Shown: piece by piece, positions 25,371 through 36,370 of the stretch
Position numbering within the stretch: the first letter of the stretch is position 1
Layout: every line of letters starts with the position of its first letter
Origin: Emydura subglobosa
Taxonomy: Eukaryota; Chordata; Testudines; Chelidae
Direction of reading: 5' to 3'
Length of the DNA: 64,000 nt
NCBI GenBank assembly: GCA_007922225.1
Contig: ML679941.1
Location: 61,289,079 to 61,353,078, forward strand
Made by a program: the position numbers and the translations under genes
The notes under the pieces: model-generated
What the model was told of the DNA's origin: nothing
The model's database searches: none
Seen by the model: the letters and a program-made list of their open reading frames with translations, nothing else

Positions 25371-25600
25371 ATGCCAGGGCCTCTGCATGCCCCCATTTCC
25401 ACATCTGCCATATACCAGAGATTGTGTGCCCCCTCATTCCTTGCTTCCTCCATCTTCCCTATTCCCCTCTTCTCCACCATGGCAAGACTCTGTGTGCCCT
25501 CTCATGCCCCCCTCCACCACATATCAGGGTTTCTGTATGTCCCTCTTTTCACCTCCATGCCCCCCATATCTGAGTCTTCCAGTCTTCCCCCAGGCTAGAG
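25371..25600. repeat. Degenerate minisatellite, units of about 40-65 bp
   Basis: Four imperfect units can be read: 'ccagggcctctgcatgcccc', 'ccagagattgtgtgccccct', 'gcaagactctgtgtgccctc' and 'tcagggtttctgtatgtccc', each followed by a C/T-rich tail. Both open frames over it (75 and 90 codons) are artefacts of the C-rich tracts. Confidence 0.55.
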
Positions 25601-27589
25601 GCCCATTGCCCCTACCATTATTACTTTTCTTTTCTTTTTCTTTGAGAGAAGTCTTTTAATGTGTCGATATTACTGAGTTGGTTGAAGTTGCTGATGCATT
25701 AACCAGATGTAAGAGGTTCTCTCTATCCCTTATAGCCCCCCTTTTGCCTTTTCTGATATTCACTACAATCAGTAGGGTTCTGGCCATTGAGGCCTATAGC
25801 TTTCTCTTAAATTTTGGAATGTATCTTATGTGGCAGAGAGACAGTCAAACAGAGAAATTACACCAAGTTGAGTGTTGGACTTCACTAAGCCAAAAATGTC
25901 AATTTGTTTCTTTAAAATAATACTTTTCTAAAGTATCCCCTCTACCCCATGGTATATGGGGTGCTGTGCTACTTTATTATAAATTATATACCCAAGAGCC
26001 CACCATAATAAAGGCATAAACGCATTGCTTGGAGCAAGTTTACTCCAAAGAGAGATGTGAATAACTGCACTGATGGGGACAATTGTGAATATGGACATAT
26101 GGAGTGTACAGGCATACTAATGAGTCTTTGGCAACATTAGCACACACTATTTCTCTGATGCACAGAAACCTAGAGATGTCATGTACATACAGTATTATGA
26201 TGGACATCCATAGGGAGTTAATTCAATGCAAAGACCCTTTGGAGCTCTCCATGACTCCCTACTGTATTTTGAAATATATGAAGGTTTTAACGTTGGCATT
26301 CTCAATCATCACAACAGAATTCAGGAGATAGACTTGTCCTAGAGTCCTGTATCAAGAGACACAGTTTTCTTTAATAAGTATCACATAGTTACATTGCCGC
26401 CATATTTCCATACAGCAAGCGTGACATCCAGCGGTCTGTAAATCTAGACAGAATGTTTGGATTTCACATTACAACAGATCAGCAGAATGTTCTTCCAGAG
26501 GAAATGTCACCAATTTTGCTGACTATCAGGAATTTACTATCCAGTATAACTTGTTGTAAAGTGTGATCAGCAATTTCTTCAAAAAATAGAACATTTTTGA
26601 CTTTTTAATAGAGTAGTGGGCAAAGTGGCTTTAAATGGCAAAGGTGTTCAGTAATACAGTGAGGAAGGAGAACGCAACATAGAAAAATTGCAAAAAAGGT
26701 TGAGAGGGGAAAGAGTTTAATTTTGCAGAACTTGGAATGCTTTATTCTTGACATTGAACCTTTTGAATGCTTTATAAGTGTTTTTTTAAAGTTAGATTAA
26801 TATGAGCCTGGAGATTTGCATAGGCATATTTTATCAATGTGAATAAATACATTGAATAATGTGCTTGAAAAATTGGCCAGTCCCTTTCCCCTGATAGGTT
26901 CTGCAAACAGGGCCTGATCCCACAAGGCGTTAGTCATCTACTGTGAAGTGTTGAATTTCAATAGGAAGTCATCCAGTGAAATGCTGAGTCCCTGTGACTT
27001 TCATTCACATTAATGGGAGGTGCAGGTGCTCCTTACCTCCCAGAATTCAGTCCAAATACTGATAACCAGAAGTCCCAATTGGAACCTGAGTAGCCACTTA
27101 AATAAAAACAGAATCTGAATGAATGTAAAGGCTCATGAGAATGAGTGAGCAGCAGCATAGGCTTAGCCAAGCATTATGGATCCCCCCTTCTTACTCCCTT
27201 CTGTGCAGTACTCACATCACTGAAGCCTACACAGGGGAGGAATTAAAACTGCCATTGGACTGCTGATCCTTAACCCACACAGTGGTCAGGGAATGTGTGG
27301 AGCCTGGGTTCTACCCTCTCAATGCATCAGCGGGTGTCCCAGAGCCAGAACTGAGGGGAAAGTACCAGATTATGATTTTTACAGTCCCAATATGTTTCAT
27401 GTACCATCCCTTATCTGAATGAGATTGTTGGGCTACAATCCAGCCCAATTTGAGCAAGCTTCCCCACACAGCTCTGCCAATGCACCTCAGTCCTAATCTG
27501 CTCTTGAGGTTCTTCCATGCAAAGACTATCACATTGTGTGGTGAGTTTACAGAATAGGAACATGAGGACCATACTTACAAGTTATTACT
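25601..27589. other. No gene recognised
   Basis: Short frames only. A fold-back type remnant ('gggcctgatcccacaaggcg') is at about 26909-27050. No splice-bounded conserved segment is seen. Confidence 0.5.
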
Positions 27590-27745
27590 CTTTGTTATTT
27601 GCATTGCAATAGTGCCTACAGGTCCCCCATCCGGGACTTAGCCCACATTGTACTAGACACTGTACAAACACAGAAAAAAAAAAAGCCCAAAGAGCTACAA
27701 TTTATGTCTAATGAGAGACAATGGGTGAGGACAATAAATAGATGG
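27590..27745 (+). repeat. Interspersed repeat, family A (copy 3)
   Basis: It reads 'ttgcattgcaatagtgccta' then 'acactgtacaaacacag' and 'cccaaagagctacaattt', the fullest copy of the family in this window. An A11 run lies inside it. Confidence 0.6.
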
Positions 27746-28522
27746 GAGAATAAAAAGGTAAGTTAACAGTAAGACAGTCAGGATCAAAATGCTGAGCAGT
27801 GATCACAGCACACCAACTATGTAACCACTGTTGAGTGTTTTGTAGACATCATGGTACAATGGCAGAGAGACTATCCAATTCCTTTTCACTTGTGATCTAG
27901 GCTTCTCAAGGAAAGCCAGCACACTAACCCATCATCCACATTTCCTATGCCATTTAACTTTCCAGTGCGGAATAACTTTTTTTAAACAAATAGCTTGAAA
28001 ACAAGTTAGCAAAACGTTTGATGCAGGGTAAAAAGCCCTAGAACATGCACTACTTTAACAGGTCTAACAGAACAAGTGTGGACTTGGAAAGGTAGGCGGC
28101 CAGCCTGTTGAGGTTCACATGGTAGGAGTGAGAAGTCAGGGAGTGAGAGGAGTCCTTGTTGAAATCTTTTAAAAGGTGTAAATGTTTGCTAAACCAGTTT
28201 ACCCAGCCCTAGTAGAAACCCATAAATATAAGCTAGAGTGATCAGAAAGATGTCAAAGACTGAATGCTAATGAGTAGTTGCCTAAAAATGAGAACCTCCT
28301 TGATATAATAAAGGGATGAGGTGCTAATGCTCTTTGTAAATATAGAATGCATTGCCTACAACTGCTGTTTTTGTTGCATTTGTTCTGCTGCCTAAACTAA
28401 AAGTAATTTTGAAGGGGCTTGGATACTTCTCCATCCTTTAAAAAGTAATGCATCATATTCAATCTCTCTCCTCCACTCTGCTAACTCACAATCATTCACC
28501 ATCAAGACCAACCTCCATCTCA
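27746..28522. other. No gene recognised
   Basis: AT-rich spacer without usable frames or transposon ends. Confidence 0.5.
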
Positions 28523-29093
28523 GGGCTGGTGTACACTAGAGAGCTTTTTGAATGAATAACAACTGGACCCTGCTTTGGGAACAGGGCAAGAAGCCCAGGG
28601 CAGATGGACCCCACTCCAAGTTGGGAGTGGGGAGAGAAGCCCCGGCTCGAAGCGGGGCAAGAAGCTCTGGGTGTCTGGACCCTGGCTCCCAGCTAGGCGC
28701 GGGCAGGGGAGCAGCCCTGTGTGGCTGAGCCCCGACTCCTGGCTTCAAGCAGGGAGGGGAGAAGCCTTACGTGGCTGGACCCTGGCTGGGAGCAGCTCTG
28801 GGTAGCTTCCCCCAGATCCTGTGGGGGAACAGGGAGGGAAGAAGCCCCAGGACGTTTCTCTGCCTTCTCCCCACTGGGAGCCGGGGCAGCTTGGTCAGTT
28901 TCACGGCTAAGCTGTGGGACAGCCATGCTCCTGGGAGCTGAGAGATCAGTCTCTCTCAGCTCCCCACATTGCCAGTTTTAGGTCGGTGGAAGTGCTTGTG
29001 GTGAGGACGCACACCACTAACCCAAGGAGGATAGTGTGGACATGCAAGTCAACCTAATATAGGTCAACTTACCTGTCTGGTGTAGACAAAGCC
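28523..29093. mobile_element. Harbinger-type MITE, 571 bp
   Basis: The left end GGGCTGGTGTACACTAG and the complement of the right end (GGCTTTGTCTACACCAG) form terminal inverted repeats. The flanking trinucleotide TCA occurs on both sides (28520-28522 and 29094-29096). The same end motif (GTCTACACTA) starts the large Harbinger element at 33023. The interior is a GC-rich patchwork of short degenerate repeats ('ggaccctggctcccag' / 'gaccctggctggga'), which creates several meaningless frames. No transposase. Confidence 0.7.
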
Positions 29094-29096
29094 TCA

Positions 29097-29859
29097 GACC
29101 TTGACATTCCCTCCAAAGGACGGTTCATTTCCCATACAAAATTAAGAGAGAAGGCTGCCACTTTTTGGCAGGGTTCTCTTGAATATTTTTCTAAGGATTT
29201 TCTCCATGTGAACGCCTTTCCTGTTGACAGTGTGAAAGCCAACAATTTACAATCTGGGATGATGCAGCTGATGAAAATGCGTAGTAGGAAGAATTGTCTC
29301 TTCCGCTTTTGACTGACCCCCGCCTATGGTGCACAAATAGTTTTTGCAAGGCAAAGCGCTTTTTAAAATTGGGCTTAGAGTGAAAGGGAGTATTAAAAAG
29401 GTATCAATCTTCCCTTTTAATAAAACATAACCAAAACACTCCATATTTTTATGTTTTCACTTAATGTACTGGGTCAGTAACGAGTTGGGCTCACCAAAGA
29501 TTTGTGTTGTCAACATCTCTTATATTAATAAGGTGGCAATTTTTTTGCAGGTATCTATTCATTGTCACTAAAAGCTGTATTGTGAATAGTCTCCTCTACC
29601 CATGCAGCTGTGTCTGTGACAGAAAAATAACATGTTCCCTGCTATACAGAGCGTGGAGTTATTTTTTGCCCAATAAGAGATAAAACATAAGCTGCTCAAA
29701 AGTAACTTCCAAATCACCCTGTAAAAGGAAACTAGAGAGAGACATGTTGGCAAGAAGTAGGGAGATCAAATGGTTATGTTAAGGACTTATTGACCATGTT
29801 TCTCTTTCATCTGAACAGATTATGTAATGTGCCAGATGCAAAATAATTGCAGTTTATAA
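29097..29859. other. No gene recognised
   Basis: AT-rich spacer with short frames only. Confidence 0.5.
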
Positions 29860-30127
29860 GGGTATGTACACAATGATGGTGGCAAATTCGCTGCCGTCAG
29901 ATCGATCTATCTGGATCGATTGAGCGGCAGCGAAGACCCGCTCAATCGATCCAGAAGTCGATTCAATTACACCACCTCCTCAAAAGATGTAGTGTTGCGT
30001 CGACGGGAACGCATTTCCCATTGGCACAGCGTAGTGGAGACAGCGCGCTAAAGGGAAATTAGGAAGTCAACGGGAGTTACACTTCCGTTGACTGCCGCCG
30101 AATTTCCCGGTAAGAGTGTACTAAGCC
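29860..30127. mobile_element. Harbinger-type MITE, 268 bp, TAA target duplication
   Basis: The left end GGGTATGTACAC matches the complement of the right end (GGCTTAGTACAC) at most positions. TAA flanks both sides (29857-29859 and 30128-30130), the PIF/Harbinger target preference. The interior has several CpG-containing 'gatcgat' motifs in an otherwise AT-rich area, a base composition unlike its neighbours. Confidence 0.75.
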
Positions 30128-30130
30128 TAA

Positions 30131-30719
30131 AGCAATGAATAAGGATTACAATCCTGGGAGGGGTAAGCATCTTAATCTAGGTGGTGCACTCAGAAAACAA
30201 AAAATATTGAATAAAGAACAGAACAGTGAGAAAACAGGTGGCAGGGAGTTCTTTTCAGGGACACTATCATGAAAAAGCATACAGTGCAAAACTCCTCGGT
30301 ACATAGTGCATAGTTTACGTTTCTTTTGACATGCATTAAAAAAAAAAAAAGAAGCATGGCAAGATCTTTTCCAGCCTAAGTATTCCTGCAGGTGACATGG
30401 TTATAGCAGCAGAATAGCTAGCGAGTACAAGTGCAAGCATGTAAAGAGGCCAAGATAAACGTCTGGCACATATTTTTCCTCTTGAAAAAAGAAAGTGATG
30501 AAACAGAAAGTTACCAGCCCTATCGCCACCCAAAGTTGGAAATGAACTTGAAACAAACAAAAATAAAGAGATATTTGAATATGGATTTCAGGTGCTCACC
30601 CATTCTCACCTCCTACTCAATGACTGTCATTAGCCCTCAAGTACCCGGCTTTCATCCACCTCCCACATTGTTCTCTATGCACTTGTATATCTATGTTTCT
30701 TATTTACTGTATCATTCTA
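30131..30719. other. No gene recognised
   Basis: Includes an A12 run near 30339. The 104-codon plus frame at 30431-30745 has no motif and runs into the repeat that follows. Confidence 0.5.
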
Positions 30720-30825
30720 CCTCTGCATCTGATGAAGTGAGCTGAGTCTCACAAAAGCTTATGCCTACAAAAATTAAATTTGTTAGTCTTTAAAGTGCCA
30801 CAGAACTCTCGTTATTTCTTGTATT
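30720..30825 (+). repeat. Reptilian interspersed repeat fragment
   Basis: Contains 'catctgatgaagtgagctga' then 'cacaaaagcttatg' and 'aaatttgttagtctttaaag' with 'tgccacagaactc', a very common motif series in turtle DNA. The superfamily is not assigned here. Confidence 0.5.
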
Positions 30826-31212
30826 GTATCCCTAGAGAAAATTTTACAAGAGATTTTTTAAAATGCTATACATGTCTTAGGCAGAGGTCTTGTAAAATGT
30901 AAACTGCCTAGGACATCTAGCTAAATCATAATGTTTTATTGGTGGCTGCAGATTTACAGTCCCCCTATGGAGTCCACAGTAATATAAAAGCTCAACACCA
31001 AATAAAAAGTTAAGGGGAATAATAAATTATCCGTTTCTAATAGGTTTTAATAGGTAAAAATGGAGCGTGTCTGATTTTTATTGAAAGAAAAAATGAGGCT
31101 TCATTAAGTAAACATTTGTGTTAATTTTTTGTTTTTTTAAAAATATTCAAAATAGTAGGGAAATTCCCACTTTCAACTCTTTACTTCCCACTTTTGTCTT
31201 CCGTACTGGGAA

Positions 31213-31214
<2 letters not shown>
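30826..31214. other. No gene recognised
   Basis: AT-rich spacer with nothing definable. Confidence 0.5.

Positions 31215-31261
<47 letters not shown>
31215..31261. repeat. (GT)18 (GA)n compound microsatellite
   Basis: A pure GT tract of 36 bases followed by GAGAGAGAGAG. The two minus-strand frames that read HTHTHTHT through it are artefacts. Confidence 0.95.
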
Positions 31262-31262
<1 letters not shown>

Positions 31263-32199
31263 AGGTTCTTCCCACATTTCCAGTGAAGGCAAAAAGTAAA
31301 ACAAAAAATGGGAGAAAGCTTTTTTGCATTTTTTTTAAGTTGAAGAGTGAGAGAAAGTGTTACTTTCACCTCCCCTCACAATTTTTCACTGGGGGAAGAA
31401 AGTGAGAGAAAGAAATATAATCCCTGAAAATTCAAAACAAAATTGAAATTTTTTCTCAAGTGAAAATGTATTTATTATTTCATTGAGAAAAATTCCATTT
31501 AGATTTTTTTTGTCAAAGGACAAAAAATTTGAAAGAACTCAAATGAAATGAAAACTATTCATTTACTTCCAATTTCTTAAAAACAAATACCCTAAAATGT
31601 TGACTAGTTGTACTAGTTTGTGGAGGAGCATAAAGATTCTGTGCAGTGAGTGACTGGTAGAGAGAGGATTAACTCTGATCAGGAATTAGTCTCATACCTT
31701 CAGGGGCAAATCCAGCCTCTTCCATGACTGCAGAGGGTCCCCTACCAATGGAACTGGTGTAGTTCTGCTGCATAAAGCTGATGCGCGGTGTGGAGTAGGG
31801 AACCCATGAAGGCCCATGAAGGGGTTTGACTTCCTGGCTTAGAGCAGAGCCTGAATTTAGATGTGCTCTCTTTACCATAGTTCACAAGGGTTTGGTAGGT
31901 GTAGCCCAGAGTATCTGCTGCTCTGTGAATCCTCATGTTCTCCTTTTGAGATGCACATAGACTTTCTTAAATTATTGGACTGAATAACTGGGTGGCTGCA
32001 TACCTATGTATGTCTTCCACTGTATGTGCAAAGGAGTGGACGATTAGGCTGCAAGGTTAAGACTAAGATTAAAGATTTCTATATATAGTAACAGAAAGAA
32101 GTATACTGTTTGGAACTGATCAGCTGGCAAGCCAAGTTGATCAGGTGGCTTGACCTAGAGGCTTTTCTCTTGCTATGGTGTGAAAGAAATGGCTATTTA
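31262..32199. other. No gene recognised
   Basis: AT-rich to 31.65 kb, then mixed sequence leading into the DIRS remnant. The left DIRS edge is not sharply defined and is placed near 32200 by the change in composition. Confidence 0.45.
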
Positions 32200-32506
32200 T
32201 TTTAACTGTGGGAGTGTGTGCTCTCCACGCACTGGAACTGGAGACTTTTGCCCAGCAGTACCCATAGAGGGGGGCACTCACGCCTCCCCTGCCTATATAA
32301 GGTGGCGCCCCCAGAACCCTCCTCAGCTCCTTTGCACCGAAGGGGGATGCAGAGGGGATGGAGGGTGGGTAGTGGAATATACGTGGAATATACCACAGTT
32401 ACAGTAAGTAACTTCTTTGAGTAGATGCAGATGCATATTCCAAGTAGGTGACTAGTGAGTAGTACCTCTATCCAGAGGCGGGACTTGGAGTCTACCTGAG
32501 TGAGGA

Positions 32507-33019
32507 TCATAGAACTGCTCTGGAAGAAGCAGTGATCGCATAATGGTCCATAAGTGTATGGCTGGATGACCACGTGGCCACCCTACAAATGTCCAGTATG
32601 GAAATGTCATTGAGGAACACCACCGACGTTGCCTGCGCTCTCATCAAATGCACCCGTATGTGCTGAGAAGGCATAGCCAATGCTAGCTCATATGCCGACT
32701 TGATGCAAGAAGTTATCCATCTAGAGATGATTTGTGTAGAGACCACTTGTCCACTCATGTGGTCCACATATGATATGAACATAGATGAAACACAAAACTG
32801 TTCAGAAAGAAGGCTAGATAGCATCCAACAGCTAGTATATGAAGGCATTGCTCCTCCGGAGAGGAATATAGCTTGGGGAAAAATACAGGTAAATACACTA
32901 CCTGGTTCAAATGAAGCTGAGAGACCACCTTGGATACAAATTTCGGGTGTGGCCGAAACACCACTTTATCCCCAGAGAGCTTTGTTTAAGAAGGCTTAGC
33001 CATCAAGGCCTGCAACTCA
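32507..33019 (-). pseudogene. DIRS tyrosine recombinase, C-terminal part
   Basis: This would catalyse recombinational integration of the circular DIRS cDNA. The minus frame from 32848 contains HLMRAQATS followed by DICRVATWSS and DHYAI, matching the family's HxxR box and catalytic Tyr. In that frame His67, Arg70 and Tyr103 (Tyr codon 32542-32540) are still present. The upstream block (minus, 33000-32755) reads ELQALMAKP then FRPHPKFVSKVV, the region before the catalytic core, but in a different frame, so at least one frameshift separates them. The N-terminal side continues beyond the Harbinger at 39281-39310 as IASARRV. It is a decayed copy. Confidence 0.75.
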
Positions 33020-33370
33020 CAAGCCTTGTCTACACTACACAGTTTTGTTGACAAAAGTCAGCTTTCATTGACAAAACAGTAGAGGTGTACACACTGAAGT
33101 GCTCCACCCACCAATGTAACGCCCTGCTACACCAACATAATAAAACCACTTCGACGAGAGGCACAGGGCTTTTTGTGACATAGAGCAATATAGATCAATG
33201 TAGACACTGTTTGGTTATGTCGGCCTAATTGACCTCCAGGAGGTGTCCCACAATGCTCATCCTGACTGCCCTGAAGGCACAAAGGTATGTACCCCTCCCC
33301 CATTTAAAGGCCCAGGAATTTTTGAAATTTCTCTTTCTGTTTGCTCGGCATGCACAGTTCACAGTTCACC

Positions 33371-33904
33371 ATGCCAGCTTTTGGCAGCGGACGCACTCCC
33401 ACGTGGAGTACACTGGAGCTGGTGGATTTGCTGGGTCTATGGGGAGAGGAGGCTGTGCAGTCACAGCTTTGCTCCAGCCATAGGAACTTTGATACCTATG
33501 GGCTGATTGCTAGTGATATGCAGGAGAAGGGGCACAAAAGAGACACATGGCAGTGCTGTGCTAAGATCAAGGAACTGAGGCAGGCATACCAGAAGGCAAG
33601 GGAGGCCAACCGTCACTCTGGTGCGGTGCCAAAGATGTGTTGCTTCTACAAGGAGCTGCACACCATCCTTGGTGGTGATCCAAGAGCCCTGTGGATACTT
33701 CGAGGGGGCTGGAGGCAGTGGCCACCAGACTCAACCCAAGGACGAAGTGGTGGATGAGGATGTGGAGCTGGAGGACGATGTGGAGTACATGACAGGGTCA
33801 TCCAGTGGCATGGTGAGTCAGGACCTCTTTTTGACTCCAGGGGGGGTTTAGCCAGTCCCAGCACTCTGGCTCTAGCATGCATGAAGCAGGAGAGGGGAGC
33901 TCCG
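33371..33904 (+). pseudogene. Harbinger Myb/SANT-like gene, exon 1
   Basis: In active Harbinger elements the Myb-like protein accompanies the transposase and helps it bind DNA and enter the nucleus. The frame starts at ATG 33371 and reads through a trihelix-type Myb/SANT domain: WSTLELVDLLGLWGEEAV, then DMQEKGHKRDTWQC and KIKELRQAYQKAREANR, spanning roughly residues 12-80. The family's regularly spaced Trp and the basic third helix are visible. Near 33690 the frame shifts and the acidic linker continues as VDEDVELEDDVEYM. A second shift near 33850 is needed to reach the donor at 33904 (CCG|GTAAGT). At least two frameshifts make this a pseudogene. Confidence 0.8.
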
Positions 33905-34290
33905 GTAAGTGCTCATTTTGCATTAATACTGCACAGTGAGAGGAAATTGAGCTCTCATGTACTTCATTATATGGTAGAGGAAGGGCAAGGGACAGAAATT
34001 AACAACAGAGCCTGTGCAGCTGTGCAGTGGGGGCCCGGCGTGAAAGTTTGTTAATGTACACTGGGATGTCCTGGGAATCCTTCATAGAGTTCTCTAGGAA
34101 ACTTTCCTGTAGGTATTCTGCAATCCTCTGCCGAAAGTTTCTTGGCAGAGCGGACTTGTTTCTCCAGCACTGTAGGAAACTTTGCCATGCTACCCCAGCA
34201 ATTATTTCTGCGGGGACCAGAGCGGCACACAGGCGAGCAGCATACGCAGCAGGTTTGAAGCTACATGCATACAGGAGATGCACCTTAGGA
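33905..34290. other. Harbinger intron, segment with long frames on both strands
   Basis: Downstream of the Myb donor, both strands are open for about 90-115 codons (plus 34027-34374, minus 34283-33999). I cannot tell whether either was a real exon of the transposon. The plus frame runs into the inserted LTR, so its last codons are not original. Confidence 0.4.
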
Positions 34291-34295
34291 GTGAG

Positions 34296-35474
34296 TGTAA
34301 GCGTTTCTGGTTCCGCGGGAGGCCACAGCGGCTTTCTACAAACAGGGAATAGCTCGCGTTTGGCGAGTGAGTAGTCCTACTAGTCCGCCCTTAGGCAGGG
34401 TGAGCAGCAGTTACTCGCTCCCGCCCTCGGTCAGGGCGGGCGAGCAAAGAGTCAGTGGCTCCAACCCCTAGGCAGGGTGAGCAGAGGCAGATCGCTCAGG
34501 CCCTTAGGCAGGGCGAGCGAACAAGGAGTCAGTTGCTCCAACCCCTAGGCAGGGTGAGCAGAGGATGCAACAGCTTCGGCGGGGTCAGGAGAGCAATCCT
34601 CCTGGGGTGGCTAGGGCAAAGGGGGAAGGGGAGGGGGACGCAGGCCCACCGGTCTCCACTGCGTCCCAGCCCAGGGCCCTAGTAGTGGCAGAAGCGGCTG
34701 CCACTGTGCCGGCGGGGCTCCCGCCGCAACACACCGGCTATAAGGCGGCTTCAGCCACAGGCCGTGGCTGTCCCTGGGCTACTTCCTCCCCACTGACCCT
34801 AGTACCTGCCTCCTCCGTGCCACGAAGGTGGTCCTCCAGCGGTAGCGCCGTCAGTCCTTCCTCGTCAACTGGGGGTAAGGCGGGGAGCTCCTCTTCAGGG
34901 GGCAGCTCCTCAAGGTCATTGGATGCGGGGAGCGGCTCAGCCTCGGGCAGCTCCTCCAAGTCCAGCCCCGCTGTAGGGAGGGGCTCGGCGGCCGGCAGTT
35001 CCTCCAGATCTAGCCCAGCCTCCAGGGGTGCCCGCCACTCGGGCCGCTCTGGGGTCTCGGCCCAGTCTGGTGGCTCCAGCGTACGGCTCGGGGTCGGGGT
35101 AACTCGGCCCAGTCGTCCTGGCCAGGTTGCCTAGTCCAGCTTCTCGAGGGCCCTATCCAATCCCCGGGCCCAGGTGGGGCCAGGGTTCTTCGTCGGCAGT
35201 TAGGCTCTGGCCTAGGCCTCTGCTGGCAGGGCAGCACGTCCGCCTCTGGCAGCAGTCTGCCCTCTACTGAGCTCAGGGGCCAGGCTTTTGTACTTCCCCT
35301 TCCTGTTGGGGCTCCGCCCTGTGGCAGCCAATTGGCCTGGCCGGGTTGTCCTATCCCGGCCCGGGCCCTTTGTTGCCGGGCAGACTCCAGGGCAGGGGGT
35401 GAGTTAAGCCAATCAGAGCGCGGGCGTCCTTCCTCAGGCTCTGGTTCCGCGGGTGGCCACAGCGGCTTCCTACA
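34296..35474 (-). mobile_element. Solo LTR, 1179 bp, perfect 5-bp target duplication GTGAG
   Basis: GTGAG stands at 34291-34295 and again at 35475-35479. Between them the plus strand begins TGTAAGCG and ends CTTCCTACA, so the element has TG...CA ends. It is GC-rich and CpG-rich in an AT-rich host. A segment 'tctggttccgcgggaggcc' plus 'acagcggctttctaca' near the left end recurs almost exactly at the right end. The repeated phrase 'cccctaggcagggtgagcag' appears between 34465 and 34561. On the minus strand 'tacaaaagcc' (35291 region) could be a TATA-like box, hence the strand call. No gag or pol is present. Minus open frame 34959-34738 is probably fortuitous. Confidence 0.85.
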
Positions 35475-35755
35475 GTGAGATATCGGGTTTGATTACCCTA
35501 GCCTGTGGAAAAGAATACCAATATTCAGAATAGTCTCCCTAGCCATTTGTAGTAACCCCCTTTGCAAACCACCTTTGTCCCTTCCTGCCGATTTCCTCTC
35601 CCCCGCTCCCAGCAAACTCACCGTATTTGGGACTCATGCTGAGCCGTGTGCTAGCCAAAAGACAGTGAGAAAGAGGTGTGTGTAACATTTGTGATTCACA
35701 GCTGTGAGTACACTCACAATACTGTCTCTGTTCATTGTTTCTTTTGCCTCTCCAG

Positions 35756-36187
35756 AAGTGCCCTTGAGGACCCACTCATCCACAGCAATGGAGCGCCTCC
35801 ATCAGATAAGGTGGCGAATCAGGAGAAATAAGGAGGATATGTTTTGTGATGTGCTGCAGTTAACAGATACCACAGATAGTGAAACAAGAGCGTGGAGTGA
35901 GACAATTAATGAAAAACTCAGGATGGATAACCTGGAAGGAGACAGGGGCAGGAGTGGATGATAGATCGACAGGAGAGGATGATAAAACTATTGGTGGGCC
36001 AGATAGAGATGCTCAAGTCCCACATTGTGCTGCAGTCTGAGCACATCCATGTACAGCTTCCCCTGCAGCCAATACAGAACTCCATTCTATGCCCTCCCCA
36101 AACTCCCCCACTACATTCCTCACTGTTCCTGGTCACTCACAATACCCTGTGCACTCTGTGCCTGGGGACTGGTTTCACAATGAAAGC
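35756..36187 (+). pseudogene. Harbinger Myb/SANT-like gene, exon 2
   Basis: It follows a good acceptor ('tttgcctctccag', AG at 35754-35755). The frame reads MERLHQIRWRIRRNKEDMF then DSETRAWSETINEK, and after an in-frame stop at about 35960 continues as RMIKLLVGQIEMLKSH and VQLPLQPIQNS. This basic/amphipathic coiled tail followed by a Pro-rich end is typical of the C-terminal half of turtle Harbinger Myb proteins. The internal stop confirms decay. Confidence 0.65.
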
Positions 36188-36329
36188 TGGAGTTATACAC
36201 AGCTGTAACCATGAGACTGTTCCTCATTCCCAAACTGAGCCATAACTGAGAGACTGTTCCTCATATTCCAATGGTCCCTGTTTGACCAAAAATTTGTGTT
36301 TTGTCCTGTTATTAAACTTGAGTCTTTGA

Positions 36330-36348
36330 AATAAAATGAGTCTTTATT
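36330..36348. terminator. Back-to-back polyadenylation signals of two convergent genes
   Basis: AATAAA on plus at 36330-36335 would serve the Myb gene. AATAAA on minus at 36348-36343 would serve the convergent transposase gene. They are 7 bp apart, at the expected meeting point of the two transcription units. The CR1 inserted about 100 bp further right now separates the transposase frame from its signal. Confidence 0.6.
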
Positions 36349-36370
36349 TGTGTCATACACAGGTTAATTA

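Noticed and set aside
31147..31369. Frames encoding poly(His-Thr)
   Set aside because: They are a translation of the (GT)n microsatellite.
34565..35134. 189-codon Ser/Gly-rich plus frame
   Set aside because: It lies wholly inside the solo LTR. The low-complexity Ser/Gly run comes from GC-rich repeats.
34296..35474. Full-length LTR retrotransposon instead of a solo LTR
   Set aside because: No gag or pol similarity, and the length is typical of one LTR. The short internal direct repeat keeps a mini-element possible, so this is noted as a finding.
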